From contig NZ_JAMBNZ010000005.1 in NCBI RefSeq assembly GCF_023715365.1, forward strand, positions 186,001 through 250,000: a stretch of DNA of 64,000 bases. The letters are read 5' to 3'. This DNA is from Georgenia satyanarayanai (lineage in GTDB: Bacteria > Actinomycetota > Actinomycetes > Actinomycetales > Actinomycetaceae). The notes below the pieces were generated by a model. That model saw only the letters and a program-made list of their open reading frames with translations. It had not been told where the DNA came from and did no database searches. Of the stretch, positions 35,130 to 43,787 are shown one piece after another (positions within the stretch are counted from its first letter, which is position 1; each line of letters opens with the position of its first letter). Made by a program: the position numbers and the translations under genes.

Positions 35130-36308
35130 ATGTCCACGGCCGGTGAAGGGATCCGCGTCGTCCTGGCGACGCGCATCTTCGCCCCGGAGCCCGCGGCCGC
35201 GTCCTTCCGCCTCGCTGCCCTTACCCGTGGTCTGGCGGCCGTCGGCGCCCGGGTGCGAGTCCTCACGACATCGCCGCCGGCCGACATGGACGCACCGGCG
35301 GACGTCCCGGCACGCGTGGAGCGCTGGCCGGTGCTGCGCGACGCTGAGGGGTACGTGCGTGGCTACGTCCAGTACCTGAGCTTCGACGTCCCGCTGGTCC
35401 TCCGGCTCCTGCGCACACCTCGCCCCGACGTGGTGGTGTGCGAGCCGCCACCCACGACCGGCGCGGTGGTTCGTGTGGTGAGCGCCCTGCGCCGGGTTCC
35501 CTACGTCTACTACGCACCAGACCTGTGGGCGGACGCTGCCGAGTCCGCGGGCATGTCCGGCTTCGTGGTCCGGGCTCTTCGGGCGGTCGAGGGGTGGGCG
35601 ATGCACGGAGCCGCCCGCGTGATCGCGGTGTCGGCACCGGTCGGGGCGCGCCTGGCAGAGCTCGGGGTGGAGCGTGTGGAGGTCGTTCCCAACGGTGTCG
35701 ACACGGACGTGTTCACCCCGGACGGCCCGGCGGTGGACGCCGGCGGGCGCCCGTACCTGCTGTATGCCGGGACGGCGTCCGAGTGGCAGGGAGCCGACAT
35801 CTTCATCCGAGCGCTCCCCCGCGTGCTCGCCGAGGTCCCCGACGCCCGCCTCGTCTACCTCGGCCAGGGCAGTGACTGGCAGGGGCTCCGAGCGCTCGCG
35901 GACGAGCTGCCTCGAGGCTCGGTGGAGTTCCACCCCCGCGCCCCGGCCGACGCTGCAGCCCGCTGGCAGCGGGGTGCGGCCGCCTGCCTGGCGAGCATCG
36001 TCCCCGGCCGCGGGTACGACCTGGCGTTCCCCACGAAGATCCACGCGTCCCTCGCCTGTGGGACGCCGGTCCTCTTCGCCGGCGTCGGCGCCGCCGTCAG
36101 GGAGATCCGGCAGGAGGGGCTGGGCTGGGCAGTCGACTACGACGTGGACGCGGTCGCGAGCGCGATGCTCGGCGCCCTCCGCGCCCCGCGGTCACCGGAC
36201 GAGACCGTGCGACTGTCCCGGTGGGTGCGCGACCACCGGTCCGCGGCCGCCACCGGCCGTATGGCGGCCACGGTGGTCACGGCCGCCGCGGGAACCGCGA
36301 CCACCTGA
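35130..36308 (+). CDS. GT4 glycosyltransferase (WbuB-like)
   Basis: A 392-residue GT-B protein from ATG 35130 with AAGGGGAG upstream. N-domain: RVVLATRIFAPEPAAASFRLAAL, DVVVCEPPPTTGAVV and YVYYAPDLWADAAE, the Asp-Leu-Trp block typical of WbuB/WcaI-like enzymes. C-domain: VEVVPNGVDTDVF, RPYLLYAGTASEWQGADIFI, LVYLGQGSDW and FPTKIHASLACGTPVLF, where K-x-x-x-x-L-A-C-G-T-P is the family's donor-site variant. It ends the glycan locus, 16 bases from the convergent CAP-protein stop. Confidence 0.87.
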   Translation: MSTAGEGIRVVLATRIFAPEPAAASFRLAALTRGLAAVGARVRVLTTSPPADMDAPADVPARVERWPVLRDAEGYVRGYVQYLSFDVPLVLRLLRTPRPDVVVCEPPPTTGAVVRVVSALRRVPYVYYAPDLWADAAESAGMSGFVVRALRAVEGWAMHGAARVIAVSAPVGARLAELGVERVEVVPNGVDTDVFTPDGPAVDAGGRPYLLYAGTASEWQGADIFIRALPRVLAEVPDARLVYLGQGSDWQGLRALADELPRGSVEFHPRAPADAAARWQRGAAACLASIVPGRGYDLAFPTKIHASLACGTPVLFAGVGAAVREIRQEGLGWAVDYDVDAVASAMLGALRAPRSPDETVRLSRWVRDHRSAAATGRMAATVVTAAAGTATT

Positions 36309-36324
36309 GCCAGCGACAACTCCG

Positions 36325-37524
36325 TCAGGAGCAGTTCCGCACGAACCGCTGGGTGTTGTAGACCATGTCGCCGGCCTGGACGGTGCCGACGGCCACGTGG
36401 GAGTACGTCGGGTTGAGGATGCCGCTGCGGTGGACGGTGGAGTTCATGTACCAGTTCATGGCGTCCCTCGGGTCGGGCGCGGTCCCGCGCTGGTACGTGC
36501 GCACGATGTGCTCGCTGCCGCTGCGGTCGCAGCCCGCCGCCTGCGCCTCTCCGAGGGCCGTCTCCCGGCTGGCGTGCTGGATGACACCCTTGCCCGCCAT
36601 CCAGGTGGAGTGGCGCACCGCGGCGGCCCGGAGGGCGGGCACGACGCGAACGGGGGCGATGCCCCGGGCGGCGCGCTCGGCGTTGATCATCTCGACCATC
36701 CGCTCGTCGTACTCCGCCATGGACCCCACCCGCGGGGGCACGGGGTGGTTGACGGCGTTGCGCAGGCCGATCGTGTCGGTGCCGTTGCCGTCCCAGTCGC
36801 CGACGAGGACGCCGTCGTGCCTGCCGCCGTACGGCATGACGATGTCGGCGGCGCCGCCGGCGATGGTGTTCTTCAGGTGGAACACGTCCCCGCGCCGCAC
36901 GCCGAGGCTGTCCCCGCCTCGCCCGTCCCAGTTCCCGACGATGACGTCGTCGCTCGGGTGTCCGTAGGCGACGACCCGGTCGGCGTTGCCACCGCTCATC
37001 GAGTTCTTCAGGTAGTACGTGCTGCCGCGACGCACGCCGAGGGTGTCCGTGCCGTCGCCGTCCCAGTCCCCGACGAGGACGACGTCCTCAGGACTGCCGT
37101 ACGCGACCACGACGTCGGCCGCCCCACCGTCGAGGCTGTTCTTGACGTAGTACACGTTGCCGCGGCGCACGGTGGGCGTGTCGATGCCGTCGCCGTTCCA
37201 GTCGCCCATGAGGACGACGTCTCCCGGGCGTCCGTACGTGACGACGCGGTCCGCCACGCCGCTCGAGAGACTGTTGCGGAAGTGGAAGGTCGCCCCGCGC
37301 CGGACGGCGAGCGTGTCCGTCCCCTTCCCGTCCCAGTTGCCGACGTAGACGGCGTCGTCGTCGCGGCCGTAGCCGAACGACAGGTGCGTGATCCCCGCCC
37401 ACGTGTTCGTCAGGTGGTAGCGGGGCCCCTCACCGTCGACCTCCCCGCCCTTGGCGACGGCGGGTGCGGCGACCGCGGTCAGGCCGACGGTCAGGGCGGC
37501 AGCGAGCAGGCGGCGGCGCATCAT
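36325..37524 (-). CDS. Secreted CAP/SCP-domain protein with N-terminal five-repeat module
   Basis: A 399-residue exported protein. Three ATGs stand close together; 37524 is 8 bases from the GGAG of the GGGGGAGAG site, so I prefer it over 37530. The signal peptide is residues 1-25 (ending APAVAKG). Residues ~35-256 are five 45-residue repeats (GYGRDDD, TYGRPGD, AYGSPED, AYGHPSD, PYGGRHD) with DWDGDG-type loops. Residues ~268-399 are a CAP domain: MVEMINAERAARG, VRHSTWMAGKG, the GCDRSGSEHIVRTYQ region, NWYMNSTVHRSGILNPTYSHVAVG. CAP proteins are extracellular; bacterial roles are poorly known. Here the repeat module is N-terminal, unlike the other four proteins. Confidence 0.85.
   Translation of the reverse strand: MMRRRLLAAALTVGLTAVAAPAVAKGGEVDGEGPRYHLTNTWAGITHLSFGYGRDDDAVYVGNWDGKGTDTLAVRRGATFHFRNSLSSGVADRVVTYGRPGDVVLMGDWNGDGIDTPTVRRGNVYYVKNSLDGGAADVVVAYGSPEDVVLVGDWDGDGTDTLGVRRGSTYYLKNSMSGGNADRVVAYGHPSDDVIVGNWDGRGGDSLGVRRGDVFHLKNTIAGGAADIVMPYGGRHDGVLVGDWDGNGTDTIGLRNAVNHPVPPRVGSMAEYDERMVEMINAERAARGIAPVRVVPALRAAAVRHSTWMAGKGVIQHASRETALGEAQAAGCDRSGSEHIVRTYQRGTAPDPRDAMNWYMNSTVHRSGILNPTYSHVAVGTVQAGDMVYNTQRFVRNCS
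36757..37422 (-). repeat. Five-repeat module 2 (135-bp units)
   Basis: A leading half-unit RYHLTNTW and five units with GNWDGKG, GDWNGDG, GDWDGDG, GNWDGRG and GDWDGNG cores, ending on DTIGLRN. Later units have lost the R of YGR (YGS, YGH, YGG), so this copy is the most diverged. Confidence 0.78.
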
Positions 37525-37560
37525 CTTCATCTCTCCCCCAGGCGTGGTGTCCGACCGTCC

Positions 37561-37589
37561 ACGCTACGAGGCCGCCGCGATCCGGTCAC
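37561..37589 (-). promoter_or_regulatory. Promoter of the CAP-protein gene
   Basis: On the minus strand GTGACC (37584-37589) and TAGCGT (37561-37566) are 17 bases apart, with a leader of about 30 bases to the ribosome binding site. Confidence 0.45.
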
Positions 37590-37623
37590 CCCCTGCAGGC
37601 CGTCGTCCTGGTCACACGAGAAC

Positions 37624-37671
37624 GCCGACAGCACGTCCGCAGCCCCGGGGGCGGCGGGCCGTGCTGCCGGC
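37624..37671 (-). terminator. Imperfect 12-bp hairpin after the sugar operon
   Basis: GCCGACAGCACG (37624-37635) pairs with CGTGCTGCCGGC (37660-37671) with one mismatch and a 24-base GC-rich loop, 10 bases beyond the stop of the last operon gene. Confidence 0.45.
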
Positions 37672-37680
37672 GCCGTCGGG

Positions 37681-38682
37681 TCAGCGGGTGGAGAAAGCGG
37701 CGTCGAAGGCCGCCTCGCTGGGCTTGAACGAGAGCTTGCGGACGAACTCGAGGGCCTCGGGCGCACCGATGAGGCGGTCCATCCCGGCGTCCTCCCACTC
37801 GACCGAGAGCGGGCCCTCGTAGCCGATGTGGTTGAGCATGCGGAAGGCGTCCTCCCACGGCACGTCACCGCGGCCCGTGCTGATGAAGTCCCAGCCGCGG
37901 CGGGGGTCGGCCCACGGCAGGTGGGAGCCGAGGCGGCCGTTGCGCCCGTTCAGGCGTCGCTTGGAGTCCTTGCAGTGGACGTGGAAGATCTTGTCCTTGA
38001 AGTCGAGGAGGAAGGCGACCGGGTCCAGGTCCTGCCAGGTGAAGTGGCTGGGGTCCCAGTTGAGACCGAAGGCGTCCCGGTGGCCGATGGCCTCGAGGGT
38101 GCGCTGGGTGGTCCAGTAGTCGTAAGCGATCTCCGAGGGGTGCGGCTCGAGCGCGAAGCGCACGCCCTCCTCGTCGAAGACGTCGAGGATGGGGTTCCAG
38201 CGGTCCGCGAAGTCGCGGTAGCCGGCCTCGACCATCTCCTCGGAGGCGGGCGGGAACATCGCGACGTACTTCCAGATGGCCGAGCCGGTGAAGCCCGTGA
38301 CCGTCTTGACCCCGAGGCGGGCCGCGGCCCGCGCCGTCACCTTGAGCTCCTCGGCGGCGCGCTGGCGCACACCCTCGGGCTCGCCGTCGCCCCAGATCCG
38401 GTCCGGGAGGATGTCGCGGTGGCGCTGGTCGATCGGGTCGTCGCACACCGCCTGGCCCTTGAGGTGGTTGGAGATCGCGTAGACCTTCAGCCCGTTCTTC
38501 TCCAGGATGTCGAGCCGGTTCTGGACGTAGGCGTCGTCCTCCGCGGCCTTCCACGGGTCGAGGTGGTCACCCCACGACGCGATCTCCAGGCCGTCGTAGC
38601 CCCACTCGCCGGCGAGCCGGGCCACCTCCTCGAAGGGCAGGTCGGCCCACTGGCCGGTGAAGAGAGTGATCGGTCGAGCCAT
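37681..38682 (-). CDS. Sugar isomerase/epimerase-like TIM-barrel protein (xylose-isomerase-like)
   Basis: A 333-residue protein starting [20 protein letters not shown] at ATG 38682 with GGAG upstream. Barrel motifs: [59 protein letters not shown] (metal-ligand Glu), [13 protein letters not shown] (Asp-His), [11 protein letters not shown] (His) and PLSVEWED (second Glu). All four metal ligands of the family are present, so it should be active. It probably isomerises or epimerises a keto sugar made by the Gfo/Idh enzyme, whose stop lies 2 bases upstream. Last gene of the sugar operon. Confidence 0.88.
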   Translation of the reverse strand: MARPITLFTGQWADLPFEEVARLAGEWGYDGLEIASWGDHLDPWKAAEDDAYVQNRLDILEKNGLKVYAISNHLKGQAVCDDPIDQRHRDILPDRIWGDGEPEGVRQRAAEELKVTARAAARLGVKTVTGFTGSAIWKYVAMFPPASEEMVEAGYRDFADRWNPILDVFDEEGVRFALEPHPSEIAYDYWTTQRTLEAIGHRDAFGLNWDPSHFTWQDLDPVAFLLDFKDKIFHVHCKDSKRRLNGRNGRLGSHLPWADPRRGWDFISTGRGDVPWEDAFRMLNHIGYEGPLSVEWEDAGMDRLIGAPEALEFVRKLSFKPSEAAFDAAFSTR

Positions 38683-38684
38683 GG

Positions 38685-39863
38685 TCAGTCTCCAATCTCC
38701 GTGTAGGTGCTGTGCTCCGCGCTGGACCGCTCGATCGCCTCGAGCACGCGCTGGACGTGCAGACCGTCCTCGAAGGAGGGCGTCGGGTCCTCCCCGGCGC
38801 CGATCGCCCGGACGAGGTCCACGGCCTGGTGGACGAAGCCGTGCTCGTAGCCGAGGCCGTGGCCCGCCGGCCACCAGGCCTCGATGTAGGGGTGTTCCGG
38901 CTCGGTGACGATGATCCGCCGGAAGCCGGCGGTCCCGGCCGGCTCGGTGGCGTCGTAGTAGTGCAGGACGTTCATGTCCTCGAAGTCGAAGGCGAGGGAG
39001 CCGGTCGAGCCGTTGACCTCGATGCGGATGGCGTTCTTGCGGCCCCAGGCGAAGCGGGTCGCCTCGAAGACCGCGGGCGCACCACTCGAGAGCCGGCCGA
39101 GGAACATCGCGGCGTCGTCGACGGTGACCGGGCCCCGCTCGGTGCCACCGGTGCCGTGCAGGCCGCTGAAGCTCTCGGCGACCGGCCGCTCGGTGACGAA
39201 GGTGTCGAGCATGCCCGCCACCCCCGCGATCCGCTGGCCGGTGACGAACTGGGTGAGGTCGATGATGTGGGCGCCGATGTCGCCGAGCGCCCCCGAGCCG
39301 GCCTTCTCCTTGTCGAGGCGCCACGACAGCGGCGCGTCGGCGTCGGCGAGCCAGTCCTGGAGGTACTGGGCGCGGACCTGGCGCACCTCGCCGATGCGCC
39401 CGTCGGCGACCATCTGGCGCGCCAGCGTGATGGCCGGCACCCGGCGGTAGGTGAAGCCCACCATCGAGCGCACGCCGCGGCCGCGGGCGGCACCAGCGGC
39501 AGCGGCCATGGTCTCGGCCTCGGCGACCGTGTTGGCCATCGGCTTCTCGACCAGCACGTGCTTGCCGGCCTCGAGCGCGGCCACCGCGATCTCGGCGTGA
39601 GTGTCTCCCGGCGTGCAGATGTCGACGACGTCGACGTCGTCACGTTCGATCGCCCGGCGCCAGTCCGTCTCCACGGCGTCCCACCCGAGCTGGCGGGCGG
39701 CGCTCGTCGCGCGCTGCTCGTCCCGCCCCACGAGGACCGCCATGTGCGGCTCGAGCGGCAGGTCGAAGAAGCGGTGCGCGTTGCGCCACGCCTGGGAGTG
39801 GGCACGCCCCATGAAGGCGTACCCGATCATCGCCACACCGATCCGTGGCTTGTCCTCGCTCAT
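38685..39863 (-). CDS. Gfo/Idh/MocA-family sugar oxidoreductase
   Basis: A 392-residue NAD(P)-dependent enzyme from ATG 39863 with AGGAG upstream. N-terminal Rossmann domain: [40 protein letters not shown] and the hallmark [10 protein letters not shown] with the catalytic-type lysine near residue 100. C-terminal domain: [17 protein letters not shown] carries the usual Asp and His, and ALGDIGAH is the family signature. Members oxidise sugar or cyclitol hydroxyls, often at C3. The operon with a sugar importer and a TIM-barrel isomerase fits catabolism of an imported keto sugar or inositol-like compound. A strong hairpin separates it from the upstream binding-protein gene. Confidence 0.9.
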   Translation of the reverse strand: MSEDKPRIGVAMIGYAFMGRAHSQAWRNAHRFFDLPLEPHMAVLVGRDEQRATSAARQLGWDAVETDWRRAIERDDVDVVDICTPGDTHAEIAVAALEAGKHVLVEKPMANTVAEAETMAAAAGAARGRGVRSMVGFTYRRVPAITLARQMVADGRIGEVRQVRAQYLQDWLADADAPLSWRLDKEKAGSGALGDIGAHIIDLTQFVTGQRIAGVAGMLDTFVTERPVAESFSGLHGTGGTERGPVTVDDAAMFLGRLSSGAPAVFEATRFAWGRKNAIRIEVNGSTGSLAFDFEDMNVLHYYDATEPAGTAGFRRIIVTEPEHPYIEAWWPAGHGLGYEHGFVHQAVDLVRAIGAGEDPTPSFEDGLHVQRVLEAIERSSAEHSTYTEIGD

Positions 39864-39881
39864 CGTGCTCCTTGTGATGTG

Positions 39882-39920
39882 GAGCCCGGGGGCGCCGGTC
39901 GAGCCGGCGCCCCCGGGCTC
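39882..39920 (-). terminator. 17-bp hairpin inside the operon, after the binding-protein gene
   Basis: GAGCCCGGGGGCGCCGG (39882-39898) pairs perfectly with the segment 39904-39920 across a 5-base loop, 10 bases after the binding-protein stop and 18 bases before the next start. It probably protects the 3' end of the binding-protein mRNA and reduces read-through, giving more binding protein than enzymes. Confidence 0.65.
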
Positions 39921-39929
39921 ACCGGTGAC

Positions 39930-40988
39930 TCAGGACTGGAACGCCGAGCCGATGTACTGCTCGACGTTGTCGGCGGTCACGACCGGGGCGTAGAGCTGGA
40001 CGAGGCGGGGAACCTCGACCTCGACGAGGTCGGACATGGCCTTGCCCTGGGCGAGCAGGCGCGCGAGGCGGATACCGTCCGCGGCCTGCGTGGCCGGGTA
40101 GATGACGGTGGCCTGGACGATGGAGTCGCCCGACTGGATCTCCTCCATCATGTTGCGCGAGCCGGCGCCGCCGACGACGAAGAACTCGTCGCGGCCGGCG
40201 TTCTCGATGGCGGCCATGACGCCGACGCCCTGGTCGTCGTCGTGGTTCCAGATCGCGTCGATCTCGGGGAGTGCCTGGAGCAGGTTGGAGGTCGCCGCCT
40301 CCCCACCCTGGACCGTGAAGTCACCGGCCACGCGGTTGGCGACCTCGAGCCCGCACTCGCCAAGGGCATCGGCGAAGCCCTGGCTGCGGTCCTGCGTGAG
40401 GGGCAGGTTGTCGATGCCGGCGATCTCGGCGATGACGGCGTCAGCCTCCTCGCCCAGCTGCTCGCACATGTACTCCCCGGCGCTGTGGCCCATGCCGTAG
40501 TTGTCACCCAGGACGGTGACGCGGGCGGCGTTCGGGTCGGAGAACTCGCGGTCGACGTTGATGACCGGGATGCCGGCCTCCATCGCCTCGAGCGCGACAC
40601 CGGTGAGTGCGGCGCCGTCGAAGGGCAGGACGACGATCGCGTCCACGCCGTCGTTGATGAACGTCTCCATCTGGCTGATCTGGAGGTTGACGTCGTTGGT
40701 GCCCTCGGCCATCCGGAAGTCGATGTCCTCGTACTTCTCGGCCTCGGCCTGGGCCAGGCTGCTGATGGCGCCCATCCAGCCGTGGTCGGCGGCGGGAGCG
40801 GAGAAGCCGATGGTGACGGTGTCACCCGTGTCGTCGTTGCTCGAGCCGGCCTGCTGGGTGCCGGACCCGGTGGCGGCGTCGTCGCCCTCGACGTCCTCGG
40901 GGGTGTTGCCGGTGCAGCCGGCGAGGAGCAGGGCGGCGGAGACGCCGGCCACGACGGCGAACCGGCGGCGGGTGGTACGTGCGGACAT
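39930..40988 (-). CDS. Sugar ABC transporter substrate-binding lipoprotein
   Basis: A 352-residue protein from ATG 40988 with AGGAGG upstream. An Arg-rich signal (TTRRRFAVVAG) and lipobox LLAGC give a lipid-anchored cysteine near residue 25, followed by an acidic linker. The mature part is a periplasmic-binding-protein-like type 4 fold: VTIGFSAPAADHGWMGAISS, VNLQISQMETFINDGVDAIVVLP, GIPVINVDREFSD and AIWNHDDDQGVGVMAAIENAG. This is the ribose/galactose/inositol binding-protein class. Substrate not predictable from sequence; the operon suggests a keto sugar, disaccharide or cyclitol. Confidence 0.92.
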   Translation of the reverse strand: MSARTTRRRFAVVAGVSAALLLAGCTGNTPEDVEGDDAATGSGTQQAGSSNDDTGDTVTIGFSAPAADHGWMGAISSLAQAEAEKYEDIDFRMAEGTNDVNLQISQMETFINDGVDAIVVLPFDGAALTGVALEAMEAGIPVINVDREFSDPNAARVTVLGDNYGMGHSAGEYMCEQLGEEADAVIAEIAGIDNLPLTQDRSQGFADALGECGLEVANRVAGDFTVQGGEAATSNLLQALPEIDAIWNHDDDQGVGVMAAIENAGRDEFFVVGGAGSRNMMEEIQSGDSIVQATVIYPATQAADGIRLARLLAQGKAMSDLVEVEVPRLVQLYAPVVTADNVEQYIGSAFQS

Positions 40989-41068
40989 GAGGGTCCTCCT
41001 TGAACGGGATGGGCTGGTACTGCTGACAGGGATGGAGTGGTCGGGCGAACGAGGGATGCGGCGGCGCG

Positions 41069-42163
41069 CTAGCTGGAGCCGCGGGCGGCGAAGCGCTGCT
41101 GGAGCAGCACGGCGAGGACGATGATCGTGCCCTGCGCCACGGCCTGCACCGAGGTGGACAGGTTGTTGAGGATGAAGATGTTCCTCAGCATCGCGAAGAT
41201 GAGGACACCGAGGACGGTGCCGACGATGGTGCCCCGGCCACCGATGAGAAGCGTGCCACCGACAACCACTGCGGCGATGGCGTCGAGCTCGAAGAGTGAG
41301 CCGTGGGTCGACGTCCCGACTCCGGTGCGCGCGAGCATGGTGACGGCGGCGATACCGGCCGCCAGGCCGGAGAGGGCGAAGAGGTACATCGTGTGGCGCT
41401 GGACCTTGATACCCGCGAGCCGCGCGGCCTCGGGGTTACCGCCGACGGCGATGGTCCGGCGCCCGAAGGTCGTGCGGTTGAGCAGGACCCAGCCGAGTGC
41501 GGCAATGAGGGCGAACATCCACACCGTCATCGGCAGACCGAGGATGTCCGCGCCGAAGAAGTCCTTGAAGCCGGCGACGCTCTGTCCGTCCCTCAGGTCC
41601 CGGTGAGGGATGAGCTGGGTCTGTCGACCGGAGATGATCTCGGCGAGACCGCGGGCGCCGACGAGCATGGCGAGGGTGGCGATGAAGGACACCACCCGCC
41701 CGTAGGCGACGATGACCCCGTTGATGAGGCCCGCCGCTGTCCCCACCGCCAGAGCGGTGACGACGATGACCAGCCAGTGCGTGTCGCGCGCCATCGCCTG
41801 GGTCGCCAGGGTCGTGGCCCAGACGGTGGCCAGGCCCATGACCGATCCGACGGACAGGTCGATGCCGCCACCGGTAATGACGAAGGTCATGCCGATGCTG
41901 AGGATGCCGATCGTCGCTGCGAGGGCAAGGATCGTGGTGATGTTGTTGGCGCTGAGGAACCGCTCCCCCGCGGTCGCCACACCGGCCACGCCGATGAGGA
42001 CGACGGCGATGACGAGGCCGAGGTTGCGCAGCACGCCGGAGCCCCCGCCTCGCCGGGGCTTGGTCTGCTGACCCGCGTCCGGGACGAGGTCGCGGTTCGT
42101 GGGCGGCAGGGCCGGGGAGCTGGCCCCGGCCGCGGAGGTGTCTGCCGCTGCGTTCTCACTCAT
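41069..42163 (-). CDS. Sugar ABC transporter permease (RbsC/XylH type)
   Basis: A 364-residue membrane protein with a polar 30-residue start and about ten helices. GERFLSANNITTILALAATIGILSIGM and ITGGGIDLSVGSVMGLATV are the family signatures; FGRRTIAVGGNPEAARLAGI is the loop that contacts the ATPase. ATG 42163 overlaps the ATPase stop in an ATGA junction, so ATPase and permease are made in fixed ratio. Works as the channel of the importer for the substrate bound by the 39930-40988 lipoprotein. Confidence 0.92.
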   Translation of the reverse strand: MSENAAADTSAAGASSPALPPTNRDLVPDAGQQTKPRRGGGSGVLRNLGLVIAVVLIGVAGVATAGERFLSANNITTILALAATIGILSIGMTFVITGGGIDLSVGSVMGLATVWATTLATQAMARDTHWLVIVVTALAVGTAAGLINGVIVAYGRVVSFIATLAMLVGARGLAEIISGRQTQLIPHRDLRDGQSVAGFKDFFGADILGLPMTVWMFALIAALGWVLLNRTTFGRRTIAVGGNPEAARLAGIKVQRHTMYLFALSGLAAGIAAVTMLARTGVGTSTHGSLFELDAIAAVVVGGTLLIGGRGTIVGTVLGVLIFAMLRNIFILNNLSTSVQAVAQGTIIVLAVLLQQRFAARGSS

Positions 42164-43680
42164 GCGTGAGTCCCTTCCATGACGAGGTCGAGCACTCCGT
42201 GCTCGTCGATCTGGTGTGCGGGTCCGTGGTGGACCACGCGGCCCTCGGCGATGACAAGGACGTCGTCGGCCAGACCGAGGACCTCCTCGATCTCGCTGGA
42301 GACCATGAGCACCGCAGCCCCTTGGGCGGCGAGGCGTCGGATGAGGGCGTAGATCTCCGCGCGCGCGCCGACGTCGACGCCACGGGTGGGCTCGTCGAGC
42401 AGCAGGACGTCGCAGCCGTGCACGAGCCAGCGGGCGAGCATGGCCTTTTGCTGGTTGCCGCCGGACAGCGTCCGGATTCGCCGCTCACCGTCCGCCGGAG
42501 CCACCTGCAGGTCCTTGATCTGCTGCTTCGAGGCGCGACGCTCCGCGCGCTCGTTGAGGAAGCCGGACCGGGCGAAGCGCGCAAAGGTGGACAGGGTGAT
42601 GTTGCGGTAGACCGGCTCGTCCAGGAGCAGGCCCTGGCTCTTGCGCTCCTCGGGGGCGAGGCCGATCCCCGCGCTGACCGCCCCGGGCACGGAGCCCGAG
42701 CGCAGCTTCTTCCCCCGGACCCGTACGGTCCCGGTCGCGGCCTTGCGCGCGCCGTAGACCGTCTCGAGGATCTCAGAGCGCCCCGCTCCGACCAGGCCGG
42801 CGAGGCCGACGATCTGGCCGGCCCTCACGCTGAAACTCACGTCCTCGAAGACGCCCGCCAGGGAGAGGTTCTCCACCTCGAGCAGGGCCTCGCCTCGCTC
42901 GTGTGTGCCGGGTCCGCCACCGAAGTCACCGATGACGTGACGGCCGGTCATGAGCTTGATGAGCTCGGTGGTGGGGGTGTCGGCGACGGTGAGGTTCTCG
43001 GCGACTGTGCGGCCGTCCTTGAGGACGGTGATCCGGTTGCCGATCTGGCGGATCTCCTCGAGGCGGTGGGAGATGTAGACGATGGCGACACCGTCCGCCT
43101 GGAGCGCACGGACGACCCGGAAGAGGTTGTCCACCTCCTCCGGGTCCAGGACGGCGGACGGCTCGTCCATGACGATGACGCGCGCGTCGTGGGAGAGCGC
43201 ACGGGCCATCGACACCACCTGCTTGCCGGCGGCGGACAGGCGCCCGACCTCACGGCTCGGCGAGATCTCCGGGTGGCCGAGCCGTTTGAGCAGCTCACGG
43301 GTGCGGCTGTGAGCCTCGGACCGGCGAAGCAGCCCACCCCGGGACAGCTCGTGCCCGAGGAAGATGTTCTCCGCCACGCTCAGTCCGTCGACGACGTCGA
43401 GCTCCTGGTACATCGTGGCGATGCCGAGCTCGATCGCGGCCGTGGGCGAGCCGATGGTGACGACTTCGCCGTTCCACCGGATCTCCCCGGAGTTCGGCTG
43501 GTGCGCACCGGCGAGGACCTTGATGAGCGTGGACTTGCCTGCGCCGTTCTGGCCCAGGAGGCAGTGCACCTCGCCGGCGTGGACCTCGAGGTCCACGCCG
43601 TCGAGGGCCTTGGCGCCCGGGAAGTGCTTGACGATGTCGGTGAGCTGGAGCAGCTGTGCTGGGGGGTCTGCTGTGACCAT
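42160..43680 (-). CDS. Sugar ABC transporter ATPase, two nucleotide-binding domains
   Basis: A 506-residue RbsA-type ATPase. I choose ATG 43680 (MVTADPPAQLLQ); an in-frame TTG 36 bases earlier exists, but the -10 box leaves only 6 bases before this ATG, so the mRNA is predicted leaderless. The first domain has GQNGAGKSTLIK, LSAAGKQVVSMARAL and VIVMDEPSAVLD (normal switch SHRLEEI). The second has a degenerate Walker A, GLVGAGRSEILE, but an intact LSGGNQQKAMLARWL and LLLDEPTRGVDVGARAEIY. This asymmetry is normal for the family. First gene of the operon running to 37681; divergent from the ROK regulator. Confidence 0.93.
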   Translation of the reverse strand: MVTADPPAQLLQLTDIVKHFPGAKALDGVDLEVHAGEVHCLLGQNGAGKSTLIKVLAGAHQPNSGEIRWNGEVVTIGSPTAAIELGIATMYQELDVVDGLSVAENIFLGHELSRGGLLRRSEAHSRTRELLKRLGHPEISPSREVGRLSAAGKQVVSMARALSHDARVIVMDEPSAVLDPEEVDNLFRVVRALQADGVAIVYISHRLEEIRQIGNRITVLKDGRTVAENLTVADTPTTELIKLMTGRHVIGDFGGGPGTHERGEALLEVENLSLAGVFEDVSFSVRAGQIVGLAGLVGAGRSEILETVYGARKAATGTVRVRGKKLRSGSVPGAVSAGIGLAPEERKSQGLLLDEPVYRNITLSTFARFARSGFLNERAERRASKQQIKDLQVAPADGERRIRTLSGGNQQKAMLARWLVHGCDVLLLDEPTRGVDVGARAEIYALIRRLAAQGAAVLMVSSEIEEVLGLADDVLVIAEGRVVHHGPAHQIDEHGVLDLVMEGTHA

Positions 43681-43686
43681 GGCGAC

Positions 43687-43723
43687 ACTGTATGGGGGCA
43701 TTCTGTTGTCCGTCAATCAAAAG
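43687..43723 (-). promoter_or_regulatory. Promoter and putative ROK operator of the sugar ABC operon (motif copy 1)
   Basis: On the minus strand CTTTTGATTGACGGA (43709-43723) includes the -35 TTGACG; an 18-base spacer leads to TACAGT (43687-43692). Six bases later is the ATG, so the transcript is leaderless. The extended -35 sequence recurs at 51719 and 57772. Confidence 0.7.
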
Positions 43724-43752
43724 TCGGGAAGAAGGGAGATAGTTACGTGAGC

Positions 43753-43781
43753 GTGACCTGGCGAAGCATCGGTGGTTTACT
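43753..43781 (+). promoter_or_regulatory. Promoter of the ROK regulator gene
   Basis: GTGACC (43753-43758), a 17-base spacer and TTTACT (43776-43781), followed by 6 bases and ATG 43788: another leaderless-type start. The two divergent -35 boxes are about 36 bases apart. Confidence 0.45.
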
Positions 43782-43787
43782 CAGTGC

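Noticed and set aside
36757-37422. Module 2 as a standard VCBS or integrin-type seven-bladed FG-GAP domain
   Set aside because: The unit is 45 residues, the count is five, and the FG-GAP sequence itself is absent; only the DxDxDG loop is similar.
43681-43716. TTG at 43716 as start of the sugar ABC ATPase
   Set aside because: It lies inside the -35 box; the predicted transcript begins at the ATG at 43680, so the TTG would not be on the mRNA.
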